NCBI GenBank assembly: GCA_019120375.1
Contig: DWVE01000030.1
Location: forward strand, 25,855-89,854
Reading direction: 5' to 3'
DNA: 64,000 bases
Origin: Allofournierella_A excrementavium
Lineage (GTDB): Bacteria > Bacillota > Clostridia > Oscillospirales > Ruminococcaceae
The translations under genes and the position numbers were made by a program. Shown here piece by piece: positions 17,219 to 24,924 of this stretch (within the stretch, counting starts at the first letter, position 1; every line of letters begins with the position of its first letter). Under the pieces are notes generated by a model that ran no database searches, was not told the origin of the DNA, and was given only the letters and a program-made list of their open reading frames with translations.

Positions 17219-17653
17219 TTATTTGCTGTAGTTTTCGGCCAGCCAGCGCACGGCGTTCAGATAGCCGGCAAGGCCCTGGCCGATGAAGTGGGCCTGGCAG
17301 GCCATGCCCGCGTAGCTCACCTTGCGGAATTCCTCCCGCTGATTGATGTCGGTGATGTGCACCTCGGCGGCGGGCAGGGCCACCGCCTTCAGCGCGTCCA
17401 GAATGGCGATGCTGGTGTGGGTGTAGGCCCCCGGATTCAGCACGATGCCGTCGCAGTCGAGCCTTGCGGCCTGGATGGCGTCCACCAGGTCCCCCTCGTG
17501 GTTGGACTGGTAAAAGCGCACCTGAACGCCCAGTGCGTCGCACTCCTTTTGAATGAGGGCCAGAAGCCCGTCGTAGTCCACGGTGCCGTAAAGGCCCGGC
17601 TCCCGCACCCCAAGCAGGTTGAGGTTGGGGCCGTTAAGTACCAAAATACACAT
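17219..17653 (-). CDS. aroQ: 3-dehydroquinate dehydratase, type II
   Basis: A 144-residue type II dehydroquinase converting 3-dehydroquinate to 3-dehydroshikimate. Conserved segments are LVLNGPNLNLLGVREPGLYG (substrate and catalytic Tyr loop), QSNHEGDLVDAIQ, NPGAYTHTSIAILDAL and VHITDINQREEFR with the catalytic histidine VHI. The ATG at 17653 has AGAGGAGG upstream and overlaps the end of the aroE-aroK gene by 20 bases. In family members the lid residues vary; nothing looks missing here. Confidence 0.96.
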   Translation of the reverse strand: MCILVLNGPNLNLLGVREPGLYGTVDYDGLLALIQKECDALGVQVRFYQSNHEGDLVDAIQAARLDCDGIVLNPGAYTHTSIAILDALKAVALPAAEVHITDINQREEFRKVSYAGMACQAHFIGQGLAGYLNAVRWLAENYSK

Positions 17654-18884
17654 GCAATGCCTCCTCTGCGGCCTTTGCCGCCCGGCGGAACACGTCGGTG
17701 TTGTTGGGGATGCGGATGTCCGCCGCCGCCTCATAGAGCGGGCGGCGCTTTTGCTCCATGGCGGCCAGGGCCGCCCGGTCGGTGGAAAGGGGCCTGCCGC
17801 CCCCGGTGCAGAGCAGTTCCAGCGGCCGGTCGATGAACACCACCGGCCCGTTCTGCCGCAAAGCGGCCACGTTCTCGCTGCGCAGCACCGCGCCGCCGCC
17901 GGTGGAGAGCACCTGGCCGCCCTCTTTGGCAAAGCGGGCGGTGATGCGCTGTTCCAAATCTCTGAAGCCCGCTTCGCCGCTCTCGGCAAAGATGACCGGG
18001 ATGGGCTTGCCCGCCGCCTTCACAATTTCGGCGTCCAGGTCCACGAATTTTTTGCCGAAGGCTTTGGCCAGCTGCTTGCCGATGGTGGTCTTGCCGCAGC
18101 TGGGCATGCCCACAAGGCTGATGTTGGCCTTTTCGGCAAAGATGGCCTTGGCCAGCGGGGCGATGCGGTCGGTTTGGGGCGCGGTGCCGGTGAAGAGGGC
18201 CGCGGCGTACACCGCCTGGGCCACCAGCATTTCCAGGCCCCCGGCGGCCCTGGTCCCCGCCGCCCGCCCGGCCTGCACCAGCCGGGTGGAGAAGGGGTTA
18301 TACACCGCGTCCAGCACCGCCTCAAGGCCGGGCATCTTCGCTACGTCCAGGGCCAGCGCGTCGTTGTTCGGATACATGCCGGCGGGGGAGGTGTTCACCA
18401 CCACCTGCGCGCCGCAGGCAAGGGCCTCTTCGTAGGAGATGCGCCCCTCGCCGGGGGTGCGGCTGGCGTAGAGCACCTGGGCCGCGCCCGCCGCCTTGGC
18501 CACCGCGGTGACGGTTTTGGAGGTGCCGCCGGTGCCCAAAATCAGCACCCGCCGGCCGGCGAACTCCACCCCGTGGGCCGCCGCCAGAAAAGCGAAGCCG
18601 TCGAAGTCGGTGTTGTAGCCGTGGAGCACCCCGTTCACGTTCACCACCGTGTTCACCGCGCCGATGGCCCTGGCCTTTTCGTCCAGCACGGCGCAGTAGG
18701 GGATGACCAGCTGTTTGTAGGGGATGGTCACGTTGATGGCCTTGAAGGGCCGTTTTTCCAGGAATTCCCGCGCCTCGGCCTCGGTGGGAAGCTCGGTAAG
18801 CTTGTAGTCGCAGGGGTACAGCTGCTCGTGGATGAGCTTGGAATAGCTGTGCTTGAGGGTGGCGCCGATGAGTCCGTATTCCAT
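17634..18884 (-). CDS. aroE-aroK: Bifunctional shikimate dehydrogenase / shikimate kinase fusion
   Basis: A 416-residue fusion catalysing two successive steps. Residues about 1-250 are AroE: GATLKHSYSKLIHE (shikimate binding), NVTIPYK with the catalytic lysine, NTDFDGF, an NADP motif LILGTGGTSKT and NTSPAGMYP. Residues about 255-416 are AroK: P-loop LVGMPSCGKTTIGKQL, FVDLDAEI, FRDLEQR, STGGGAVLR and the lid GGRPLST. In most bacteria these are separate genes, so the fusion is notable. The ATG at 18884 follows the aroC stop by 13 bases. No frameshift or stop interrupts the junction. Confidence 0.93.
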   Translation of the reverse strand: MEYGLIGATLKHSYSKLIHEQLYPCDYKLTELPTEAEAREFLEKRPFKAINVTIPYKQLVIPYCAVLDEKARAIGAVNTVVNVNGVLHGYNTDFDGFAFLAAAHGVEFAGRRVLILGTGGTSKTVTAVAKAAGAAQVLYASRTPGEGRISYEEALACGAQVVVNTSPAGMYPNNDALALDVAKMPGLEAVLDAVYNPFSTRLVQAGRAAGTRAAGGLEMLVAQAVYAAALFTGTAPQTDRIAPLAKAIFAEKANISLVGMPSCGKTTIGKQLAKAFGKKFVDLDAEIVKAAGKPIPVIFAESGEAGFRDLEQRITARFAKEGGQVLSTGGGAVLRSENVAALRQNGPVVFIDRPLELLCTGGGRPLSTDRAALAAMEQKRRPLYEAAADIRIPNNTDVFRRAAKAAEEALHVYFGT

Positions 18885-18897
18885 CTTCCGCGCCCCC

Positions 18898-20010
18898 TTA
18901 CCGCCCGGCCTGCCGCTGGCCGCCGCCGTTCTGGGTGAGCAGGTCCAGCAGGCCGAAGGCCGTGGCCGCCGTCTGCACGATGGCCGCCCGGTGCAAAATG
19001 CAGGGGTCGTGGCGGCCCTGGATCTGCAGGGTGGCCGCCTCGTTTTTGGCAAGGTCCACCGTCTGCTGCTGCTTGTAGATGCTGGGGGTGGGCCGCACGC
19101 AGCTGCGGAAAATGAGAGGCATGCCGTTCGTGATGCCGCCGTTCACCCCGCCGGAATGGTTGAAGAGGGCCGTCACCCGGCCGTCCTTCACGGTGAGGGG
19201 GTCGTTGGCCTCGCTGCCCCGAAGGTCCGCGAAGCCGAAGCCCGCCCCGAACTCCACCCCTTTCACCGCCGGGATGGAAAAGAGCAGGTGGGAGAGCACG
19301 CTCTCCACGCTGTCAAAAAAGGGCTCGCCCAGGCCTGCCGGCAGGCCCAGCACCGCCGTTTCCAAAACGCCCCCTACGCTGTCGCCCTCGGCGGCGGCGG
19401 CGCGGATGCGCGTTTGCATTTCGGCCCCGGCGGCCTCGTCCAGCACCGGGAAGCCGGTGTTCTGTTCCAGCGCCTCCAGCTGGGCCTGCAGGGCGCTCTC
19501 CTCAAAAGCAAGGGGCGCGTCACAAGCGCCCGCCACCCGGGCGATGTGGGTGGCGAGGATGACGCCCTTCGCCGCCAGGATGCTCTGGCACAGCGCCCCC
19601 GCCGCGGTGAGGGCGGCGGTGATGCGGCCGGAAAAATGCCCGCCGCCCCTCGGGTCCTCAAAGCCGGCGTATTTCACATGGGCGGTGTAGTCCGCGTGGC
19701 CGGGGCGGGCAAGGCCCACGGTCTTGGCGTAGTCGCCCGAGCGGGTGTTCTGGTTTTCGATGACCAGCGTCATCGGGGTGCCGGTGGTGAAGCCGCCATA
19801 CACGCCGCTCAGTATCTTCACCTTGTCCGCCTCGGTGCGGGCGGTGGAAAGGCCGTCCTTTTTGGCCCGGCGCTTGTCCATCTGAAAGGCGATGTAGCCT
19901 TCGTCCACCGGGTGGCCGGCGGCAAGGCCGTCCAGCACCGCGCCGATGGCTTCGCCGTGGCTCTCGCCGAAGATGGTCAGGCGCACCGCGCCGCCGAAAG
20001 AGTTGCTCAT
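18898..20010 (-). CDS. aroC: Chorismate synthase
   Basis: This flavin-dependent enzyme eliminates phosphate from EPSP to give chorismate. The 370-residue protein opens with NSFGGAVRLTIFGESHGEAIG (signature 1, with the catalytic histidine), then GLARPGHADYTAHVKY, DPRGGGHFSGRITAA and near the C-terminus GGVNGGITNGMPLIFRS and the DPC segment QGRHDPCIL. Family RxRxP-type residues are in place. It lies 5 bases after aroB and 13 before aroE-aroK. The length is usual. Confidence 0.97.
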   Translation of the reverse strand: MSNSFGGAVRLTIFGESHGEAIGAVLDGLAAGHPVDEGYIAFQMDKRRAKKDGLSTARTEADKVKILSGVYGGFTTGTPMTLVIENQNTRSGDYAKTVGLARPGHADYTAHVKYAGFEDPRGGGHFSGRITAALTAAGALCQSILAAKGVILATHIARVAGACDAPLAFEESALQAQLEALEQNTGFPVLDEAAGAEMQTRIRAAAAEGDSVGGVLETAVLGLPAGLGEPFFDSVESVLSHLLFSIPAVKGVEFGAGFGFADLRGSEANDPLTVKDGRVTALFNHSGGVNGGITNGMPLIFRSCVRPTPSIYKQQQTVDLAKNEAATLQIQGRHDPCILHRAAIVQTAATAFGLLDLLTQNGGGQRQAGR

Positions 20011-20014
20011 CTCG

Positions 20015-21037
20015 TCACTTCCCCATCACAATGGTCTCAAGCTCGCTCACCGGCACCTTGTCCAGCCGCCAGCAGCCGAGGCCCGGCACCTTCACCAGGG
20101 TGATGGAGCCGCCCCGGGCCTTTTTGTCGTGGAGCATGTAGCTCAGCACCTTTTCCTTGTTGTAGCTGGCGCGGCAGGGCAGGCCCAGCTTGCGCAGCAC
20201 CGCACGGGTGCGCTTTTGCAGCTGGCGGTCCTCGATCATGGGCAGCATGCCCAGCGCCACGCACTCGCCGTGGTAAAGCCCGGTCTTGCGCCGGCCGCCG
20301 ATGCCCTTCACCGCCTCGATGCCGTGGCCCAGGGTGTGGCCGAAGTTCAGAATGGCCCGCAGGCCCTGCTCCGTCTCGTCCCGCTCCACCACGCTCTTTT
20401 TGATGAGCAGGCTGCGGCGGATGATGGTCTCAAGTTCTGCGTCCACGTCGCAGGTCTCGAACATCTGGAACAGCTCCGCGTCACAGGTCAGGCTCATCTT
20501 CACGCTCTCGGCCAGGCCGTTCACGAAGTGGCGGCGGGGCAGGGTGGCCAGGGTGTCCGGGTCCACCACCACGAGTTTTGGCTGCCAGAAGGCCCCCACG
20601 ATGTTCTTGGTGCGGCCCAGGTCCACCGCCACCTTGCCGCCGATGGAGGAGTCGATCTGGGAGAGGGTGGTGGTGGGGCAGTTGATGAAGTCCACCCCGC
20701 GCATGTAGGTGGCGGCCACAAAGCCCGCAAGATCCCCCACAACGCCGCCGCCCACGGCCACCACCGCGTCGCCGCGGCCGAAGCCCGCCTCCAGCATGGC
20801 CTCCAGCAGCTTCTGATACACGGCGAGGCTCTTGCTGCCCTCGCCCTGGGGCACGGTGTAGACAAGGCCCTCCTTGCACTGGGCGCGCACCGTCTCGGCG
20901 TACTGGGCGGGCACGCCGCTGTCGGTGACGATGAACACCTTGCGGTTCAGGTTGATGAGGGCGGAGAGGTTTTTCAGCGCCCCGCGCTTCAAAATGATGT
21001 CGTAGCTTCGCGCGCCCAGGCGCATGGTCAGTTTCAT
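20015..21037 (-). CDS. aroB: 3-dehydroquinate synthase
   Basis: It cyclises DAHP to 3-dehydroquinate using NAD and a divalent metal. The 340-residue protein has the NAD loop VVAVGGGVVGDLAGFVA, PTTTLSQIDSSIGGKVAV, NGLAESVKM and the metal-binding NFGHTLGHGIEA and YHGECVALGM. The C-terminus is conventional. It begins 5 bases... after the pheA stop region (pheA ends at 21042), so translation is closely coupled. Assignment is secure. Confidence 0.96.
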   Translation of the reverse strand: MKLTMRLGARSYDIILKRGALKNLSALINLNRKVFIVTDSGVPAQYAETVRAQCKEGLVYTVPQGEGSKSLAVYQKLLEAMLEAGFGRGDAVVAVGGGVVGDLAGFVAATYMRGVDFINCPTTTLSQIDSSIGGKVAVDLGRTKNIVGAFWQPKLVVVDPDTLATLPRRHFVNGLAESVKMSLTCDAELFQMFETCDVDAELETIIRRSLLIKKSVVERDETEQGLRAILNFGHTLGHGIEAVKGIGGRRKTGLYHGECVALGMLPMIEDRQLQKRTRAVLRKLGLPCRASYNKEKVLSYMLHDKKARGGSITLVKVPGLGCWRLDKVPVSELETIVMGK

Positions 21038-21041
21038 CTGC

Positions 21042-22133
21042 TTACTCCTTTTCCTCTTTTGCGCTGCGGGAATAGACCCCCAGCACCCGCACCGTGTCGC
21101 ACACGCCGCCCAGCTCTTTCAGCAAAGCGCGGGCGCCGTCGCTGTCGGTGCGGCCCACCAGTTCCACGTAAAAATAATATTCAAAGGGCACGCCGGGCTT
21201 GGGGCGGCTCTTGATGCTCTCCATGTTGAAGCCCGCCGCGCCGATGGCCTGGATGACCCGGGCCAGCATGCCCGCCTTGTGCTCCACGGTGAACAGAAGG
21301 CTGAACCGGTCGCCCGCGGCGGCCTGGGTCTTGCTGATGACGATGAAGCGGGTGGTGTTGTCGTCGTCGGAGTTGATGTCCGCCGCCAGAACTTTGAGGC
21401 CGTAGAGCGCGGCGGTCTCGGCGCTGGCGATGGCCGCCAGGGACTTGTCGCCCCCTTCGGCCACCTGCTTTGCCGCCATGGCGGTGTTGGCGCAGCTCTC
21501 GGCGGGCAGGGAAAGGCTCTTCAAAAAGCGCTCGCTCTGGGCGATGGCCTGGGGGTGGCTGAACACCTTGCGCACGTCCGAAAGCTGTGCCCCTGGCAGG
21601 CCCAGCAGGTTCTGACGCACCGGCAGGTCGTACACCGCCGTGACGAAGATGTCCCGGTGAGCGTAGCACAGGTCCAGCACCGCCGCCACGTCGCCGGCGT
21701 GGCTGTTCTCAAAGGGCAGCACGCCGAAGGCGGCGCGGCCGCTTTCCACCTCCCCGAACACCCCGCCGAAGGTGGGGCAGGCCACGGCCCGGGCCCGGGG
21801 GAAGAGATTGGTCAGCGCGATGTGGGAAAAGGCCCCCTCCACCCCCTGGTAGGCCACCTTGTCCCGCCCCAGCACCCTGGTCTGGTACTGGCGGGAGAGG
21901 GCCATCTGATGCTTGATGTAGTCGGTGTAATAGGGGGCGAGGTCCCTGTTTTTCAAAAGGGCCAGGTTCTTTTCCACCACCTGGGCCTCCCGGCCGGCGT
22001 CCAGCACCGGCAGGCCGTGGGCCTCCTTGTAGGCGGCCACCTGCCCCACCGCGGCCATCCGCGCTTCAAACAGCGCGGCCATCTGCCGGTCCACCTCGTC
22101 GATGGTGCGGCGCGCCTCTTCCAGTTCGTTCAT
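21042..22133 (-). CDS. pheA: Bifunctional chorismate mutase / prephenate dehydratase
   Basis: First gene of the operon, taking chorismate to phenylpyruvate. The 363-residue protein has an AroQ-class chorismate mutase at 1-85 (ARRTIDEVDRQMAALFEARM), a prephenate dehydratase domain at about 95-275 (YQGVEGAFSHIA, PFENSHAGDVAAVLDL, DDDNTTRFIVI with the TRF catalytic motif), and a C-terminal ACT domain (LLFTVEHKAGMLARVIQAIG, SRPKPGVPFEYYFYVEL), which normally binds phenylalanine for feedback inhibition. The ATG at 22133 is 34 bases after the -10 box, with AGGGGG as the ribosome binding site. The leader is too short for a riboswitch or attenuator. Confidence 0.95.
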   Translation of the reverse strand: MNELEEARRTIDEVDRQMAALFEARMAAVGQVAAYKEAHGLPVLDAGREAQVVEKNLALLKNRDLAPYYTDYIKHQMALSRQYQTRVLGRDKVAYQGVEGAFSHIALTNLFPRARAVACPTFGGVFGEVESGRAAFGVLPFENSHAGDVAAVLDLCYAHRDIFVTAVYDLPVRQNLLGLPGAQLSDVRKVFSHPQAIAQSERFLKSLSLPAESCANTAMAAKQVAEGGDKSLAAIASAETAALYGLKVLAADINSDDDNTTRFIVISKTQAAAGDRFSLLFTVEHKAGMLARVIQAIGAAGFNMESIKSRPKPGVPFEYYFYVELVGRTDSDGARALLKELGGVCDTVRVLGVYSRSAKEEKE

Positions 22134-22167
22134 CCCGGGGACCCCCTTTTTTGCTCTGTCGCAGTAA

Positions 22168-22196
22168 AGTATACCATAAACGGGCCTATTGCACAA
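22168..22196 (-). promoter_or_regulatory. Promoter of the pheA-aroBC-aroEK-aroQ-aroF-aroA-tyrA operon
   Basis: On the minus strand TTGTGC (22191-22196) is separated by exactly 17 bases from TATACT (22168-22173). Transcription would start near 22161, about 28 bases before the pheA ATG. The -35 touches the T-tract of the upstream terminator. Confidence 0.8.
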
Positions 22197-22230
22197 TAAA
22201 AAATTCCCGGCGGGCACTGCCCGCCGGGAA
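22196..22230 (-). terminator. Terminator of the upstream three-gene membrane protein unit
   Basis: On the minus strand CCCGGCGGGCA pairs with TGCCCGCCGGG and is followed by AATTTTTTA. It lies 6 bases past the stop of the small gene ending at 22236. Confidence 0.88.
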
Positions 22231-22235
22231 GGGGT

Positions 22236-22394
22236 TCACGGCTTCTTTTTTGGCTTGTCCGCCTCTTTGCCCCGCACCAGCTCCTCAAAGCGGCGCTCGC
22301 GGCCAAAGATGGGGCGGTAGGGGTTGTCCAGCTGGGCGCTCAGGGGGCGCTCCGGCTTTTTTTGGCCCCGGCGCAGAAAGGCGGGCAGCTTCAT
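22236..22394 (-). CDS. Small basic/hydrophilic protein of unknown function
   Basis: A 52-residue product (MKLPAFLRRGQKKPERPLSA start) rich in Lys, Arg, Pro and Glu with no membrane helix. The ATG overlaps the stop of the DUF624-like gene (ATGA), and a terminator follows immediately, which argues that it is a true coupled gene. I recognise no family. It may be a small partner of the two membrane proteins encoded upstream. Confidence 0.6.
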   Translation of the reverse strand: MKLPAFLRRGQKKPERPLSAQLDNPYRPIFGRERRFEELVRGKEADKPKKKP

Positions 22395-23188
22395 TCCTGC
22401 ATGCCCTCCGCCAGTTCGGCCTCCCGCTTTTTGCGGAACTGGTCCTCCAGGCCGAAAACCTTGTCCATGATGCGCCAGGCGATCTGCTGGCAGAACACCG
22501 TCACCGGCACAAAGCCCAGCAGCGCCAGCGCCAGCACCGACATGGGGAACAAAAGCAGCATCGCCATCCAGTAGACGATCTGCACCGCCGCCATCAGCAG
22601 GGCCCACAGGGCGTTGCCCAGCGCCAGGAACAGGCTGTTTTTCAACAGGGTGAAAAAGTTCATGTCCATCAGCACCAGCTGGCCGAACACAAAGGGCAGG
22701 CACATGCCGGTGATGAGCAGGTTCAGCGCCAGCAGCGCCGCGCTGACAAGGTCCAGCGACACGATGCCGATGGTCAGGCACCAGAACATGAACAGCTGCC
22801 CGGCGGTGAGCACGCCCAGCAGCGCGCCGGGGGCCATGGAGGCCCGCCAGTTGTTCTTGAAGGCCCGCTTGTAGACGTGCCACCAGTAGCCCGGCTCGTC
22901 CCGCAGCGAGCGCAGCACCGTGTCGTGCATGCCCGCCAGGGCGGGCCCGGCGATGACGCCGCCCACAAGGCCGCCCACCAGGATGAAGATCATGTTCTGG
23001 CCCAGCACGCCGATGCCCACCAGCAGCGTCCAGGGCAGATAGCCCAGAATGCACAGAAGGCTGGCCTTGAAAAAGCTGCCGTAGTCCCGCCCCAGCACCT
23101 CGAAGAAGCGGGCGGCGCCGGTCTTGCGGGGGGCGTCCTTGGCCACGCCCGGCCCCGGCCGGTCAAAGTTGCGGTTGAAAAATCCCAT
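22391..23188 (-). CDS. Polytopic membrane protein, YesL/DUF624-like
   Basis: A 265-residue integral membrane protein with about five to six hydrophobic segments (for example ASLLCILGYLPWTLLVGIGV, FILVGGLVGGVIAGPALAG and LLLFPMSVLALALLGFVPV). The start MGFFNRNFDRPG, the pattern of a Trp-rich loop (RDEPGYWWHVYKRAFKNNW) and the length recall the YesL/DUF624 family, often found with sugar utilisation genes, but the match is by eye. It lies between a membrane-anchored ectodomain protein (52 bases upstream) and a coupled 52-residue protein. The role is unknown. Confidence 0.65.
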   Translation of the reverse strand: MGFFNRNFDRPGPGVAKDAPRKTGAARFFEVLGRDYGSFFKASLLCILGYLPWTLLVGIGVLGQNMIFILVGGLVGGVIAGPALAGMHDTVLRSLRDEPGYWWHVYKRAFKNNWRASMAPGALLGVLTAGQLFMFWCLTIGIVSLDLVSAALLALNLLITGMCLPFVFGQLVLMDMNFFTLLKNSLFLALGNALWALLMAAVQIVYWMAMLLLFPMSVLALALLGFVPVTVFCQQIAWRIMDKVFGLEDQFRKKREAELAEGMQE

Positions 23189-23239
23189 CGGTCATACCCC
23201 TTTGCCGCGGCCCGAAGGCCGCGTTATTTTATGTTGAAC

Positions 23240-23986
23240 TTATTGCGCGGCGGCCCCGGCGGTGAGCACCTCGTAGAGCGCCTGGTTCTCCTCCGGGTAT
23301 TCCGCCAGCGTCTGCCCCTCGGCAAAGCCACGGCGGGCGATGTAAAAGTCGTCCAGATAGGCGCGGGCCTCCTCGCTCAGGTCCAGGCTGTCCAGCACCG
23401 GGCAGTCGGAAAAGGCGAAGAGCTCCACCCCTTCAAGGCCCGCGCCCTCCTCCGGCAGGCTGCCGTCCGCCGTGGCCAGCAGCTCGAAGGAACTCTGGAA
23501 GGCCTCCGGGTCGTCGGTGAGGAAGATGAGGCTGGTGCGGGTGGTCACGTCGCCGGAAAGGGTGGTGAAGCCCGCCATCTGGGTGTAGGCGTCCACCGTG
23601 GTGGTCACGGTGGAGGAGGACGAGGCGGAAGCGCCGGTCTCCTCCTCGCCGCCCAGCGAAAGCTGATAGCCGCTCACCTGCACCAGGGCCTGCCCGTCGC
23701 CGTTCAGGTCCAGCCCGAAGGCGCTCAGCGCGTCGCCCAGCTCGGTGACCACCGTCTCGGGGATGTACTGCTCGGTGACCAGGGCGATCTGATAGTCCGG
23801 CAGGGTGCGGTTCAGCATGTCCGCCGCCAGCCAGATGAGGATGATCAGCACCGCCGCGCCGATGCCCACGTGCAGCCGGTGGTAATACCACCAGTTGGCC
23901 AGCTTTTCCTTGCGGGTCAGCTGGCGGGGCTCGTCGGGTTTCAGGTCCTCGGGTTTGATGTTCAGGGTATAGCGGGCGCTTGCCAT
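23240..23986 (-). CDS. Membrane-anchored extracellular protein of unknown function
   Basis: The 248-residue protein has a hydrophilic N-terminal cytoplasmic segment of about 38 residues (KPEDLKPDEPRQLTRKEKLA), one membrane helix (VGIGAAVLIILIWLAADML, about 40-58) and an extracellular region of about 190 residues with a Ser/Thr-rich linker (ASASSSSTVTTT) and no cysteine-rich or catalytic motif that I recognise. ATG at 23986 follows GGAGG. It heads the unit with the DUF624-like protein. A GC-rich hairpin at 23204-23222 in the 51-base gap to the next gene could adjust expression. Confidence 0.7.
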   Translation of the reverse strand: MASARYTLNIKPEDLKPDEPRQLTRKEKLANWWYYHRLHVGIGAAVLIILIWLAADMLNRTLPDYQIALVTEQYIPETVVTELGDALSAFGLDLNGDGQALVQVSGYQLSLGGEEETGASASSSSTVTTTVDAYTQMAGFTTLSGDVTTRTSLIFLTDDPEAFQSSFELLATADGSLPEEGAGLEGVELFAFSDCPVLDSLDLSEEARAYLDDFYIARRGFAEGQTLAEYPEENQALYEVLTAGAAAQ

Positions 23987-24017
23987 GGAAAATACCTCCG
24001 AAAAATTACCGCCCGTT

Positions 24018-24755
24018 TCAGCGGTTGCCGCTGTCGGCGGGCAGATGCCGGGCGATGACGTCCGCGGTGCGCTGGGGCAGGGCGCGGATCTCCTCTTTGG
24101 TGAGCCCCTCGGTCTCGATGGGCTCCAGCACCCGGATGGTCACATGGGCCGGGTGCATGAACATGTGGTGGTTCTCCATGATGTCCCGGCTGCCGGTGAT
24201 GGCCAGGGGCACGATGGGGGCCTTCGCCTTGGTGGCCACCCGGAAGGCGCCGCTCTTGAATTCCAGAAGGCTGCCTTCCGTGCCCTTGTTGCGGGTGCCT
24301 TCGGGGAAGATGGTCAGGGAGTAGCCCTTTTTCACAAGGTCGATGGCCTCGTTCAGGGCGGTCATGGCCTTGCGGGGGTCCTCCCGGTCCAGAAAGACGC
24401 AGTGCAAAAGGCGCATCCAGCTGCGCACCAGGGGGAGCTTCGCCACCTCTTTTTTGGCCACCAGGCCGTGGGGCGCGTCCAGCTGGGTGAGCACCAGCGG
24501 GATGTCGTAGTAGCTGCGGTGGTTGCCGGCAAAAACGCAGGGCCGGCCCTTGGGGATGTTCTCCAGCCCCTCCACCGTCACCGTCACGCCCGCCAGCTTC
24601 AAAAGGCGGCCGGCCCAGTGGGGCACGTGCTTTGCGGCCAGGGCGTCCGCCGTGACCCAGTCGCCCGCGTCCAGCGCCTTGAGGCCCCGGCGCAGCGCCG
24701 GCAGATGGAACAGCATATAGCCCCAGAAGTAAATGAACCAGATCAGTGTGCGCAT
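24018..24755 (-). CDS. plsC: 1-acyl-sn-glycerol-3-phosphate acyltransferase
   Basis: This membrane enzyme adds the second acyl chain in phosphatidic acid synthesis. The 245-residue protein has an N-terminal hydrophobic segment (LIWFIYFWGYMLFHLP), the catalytic NHRSYYD (NHx4D, about 78-84), the FPEGTRN glycerophosphate-binding motif (about 149-155) and the VPLAITGSRDI block. The ATG at 24755 follows GGAGG. It is 31 bases before the start of the membrane-anchored protein gene downstream and may share its transcript. Assignment to the PlsC family is firm; the acceptor is assumed. Confidence 0.92.
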   Translation of the reverse strand: MRTLIWFIYFWGYMLFHLPALRRGLKALDAGDWVTADALAAKHVPHWAGRLLKLAGVTVTVEGLENIPKGRPCVFAGNHRSYYDIPLVLTQLDAPHGLVAKKEVAKLPLVRSWMRLLHCVFLDREDPRKAMTALNEAIDLVKKGYSLTIFPEGTRNKGTEGSLLEFKSGAFRVATKAKAPIVPLAITGSRDIMENHHMFMHPAHVTIRVLEPIETEGLTKEEIRALPQRTADVIARHLPADSGNR

Positions 24756-24829
24756 GAAACGGGCCTCCGAAAACAGGGGATTCGGCCCCGAAAGGCCGTT
24801 AAACCTTATTGTAGCACGGAATTGTGAAA

Positions 24830-24900
24830 ATAAAAAGACAAAATCCGCCCCGGGCGGGTGGGCCTGCGCAAAGGCGCGCTCTGCCCGCCGCCCGGGGCGG
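24830..24900 (-). terminator. Terminator of the maltodextrin operon
   Basis: On the minus strand a perfect 13-base stem (CCGCCCCGGGCGG with its complement at 24845-24857 and 24888-24900) encloses a 30-base loop and is followed by ATTTTGTCTTTTT. It lies 25 bases past the malQ stop. Confidence 0.85.
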
Positions 24901-24924
24901 AGGAGGGATACAAAAACGGCTCGT

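Noticed and set aside
22134..22167. T-box or leader-peptide attenuator before pheA
   Set aside because: Only 34 bases lie between -10 and the ATG and no T-box core or Phe-rich leader is present.
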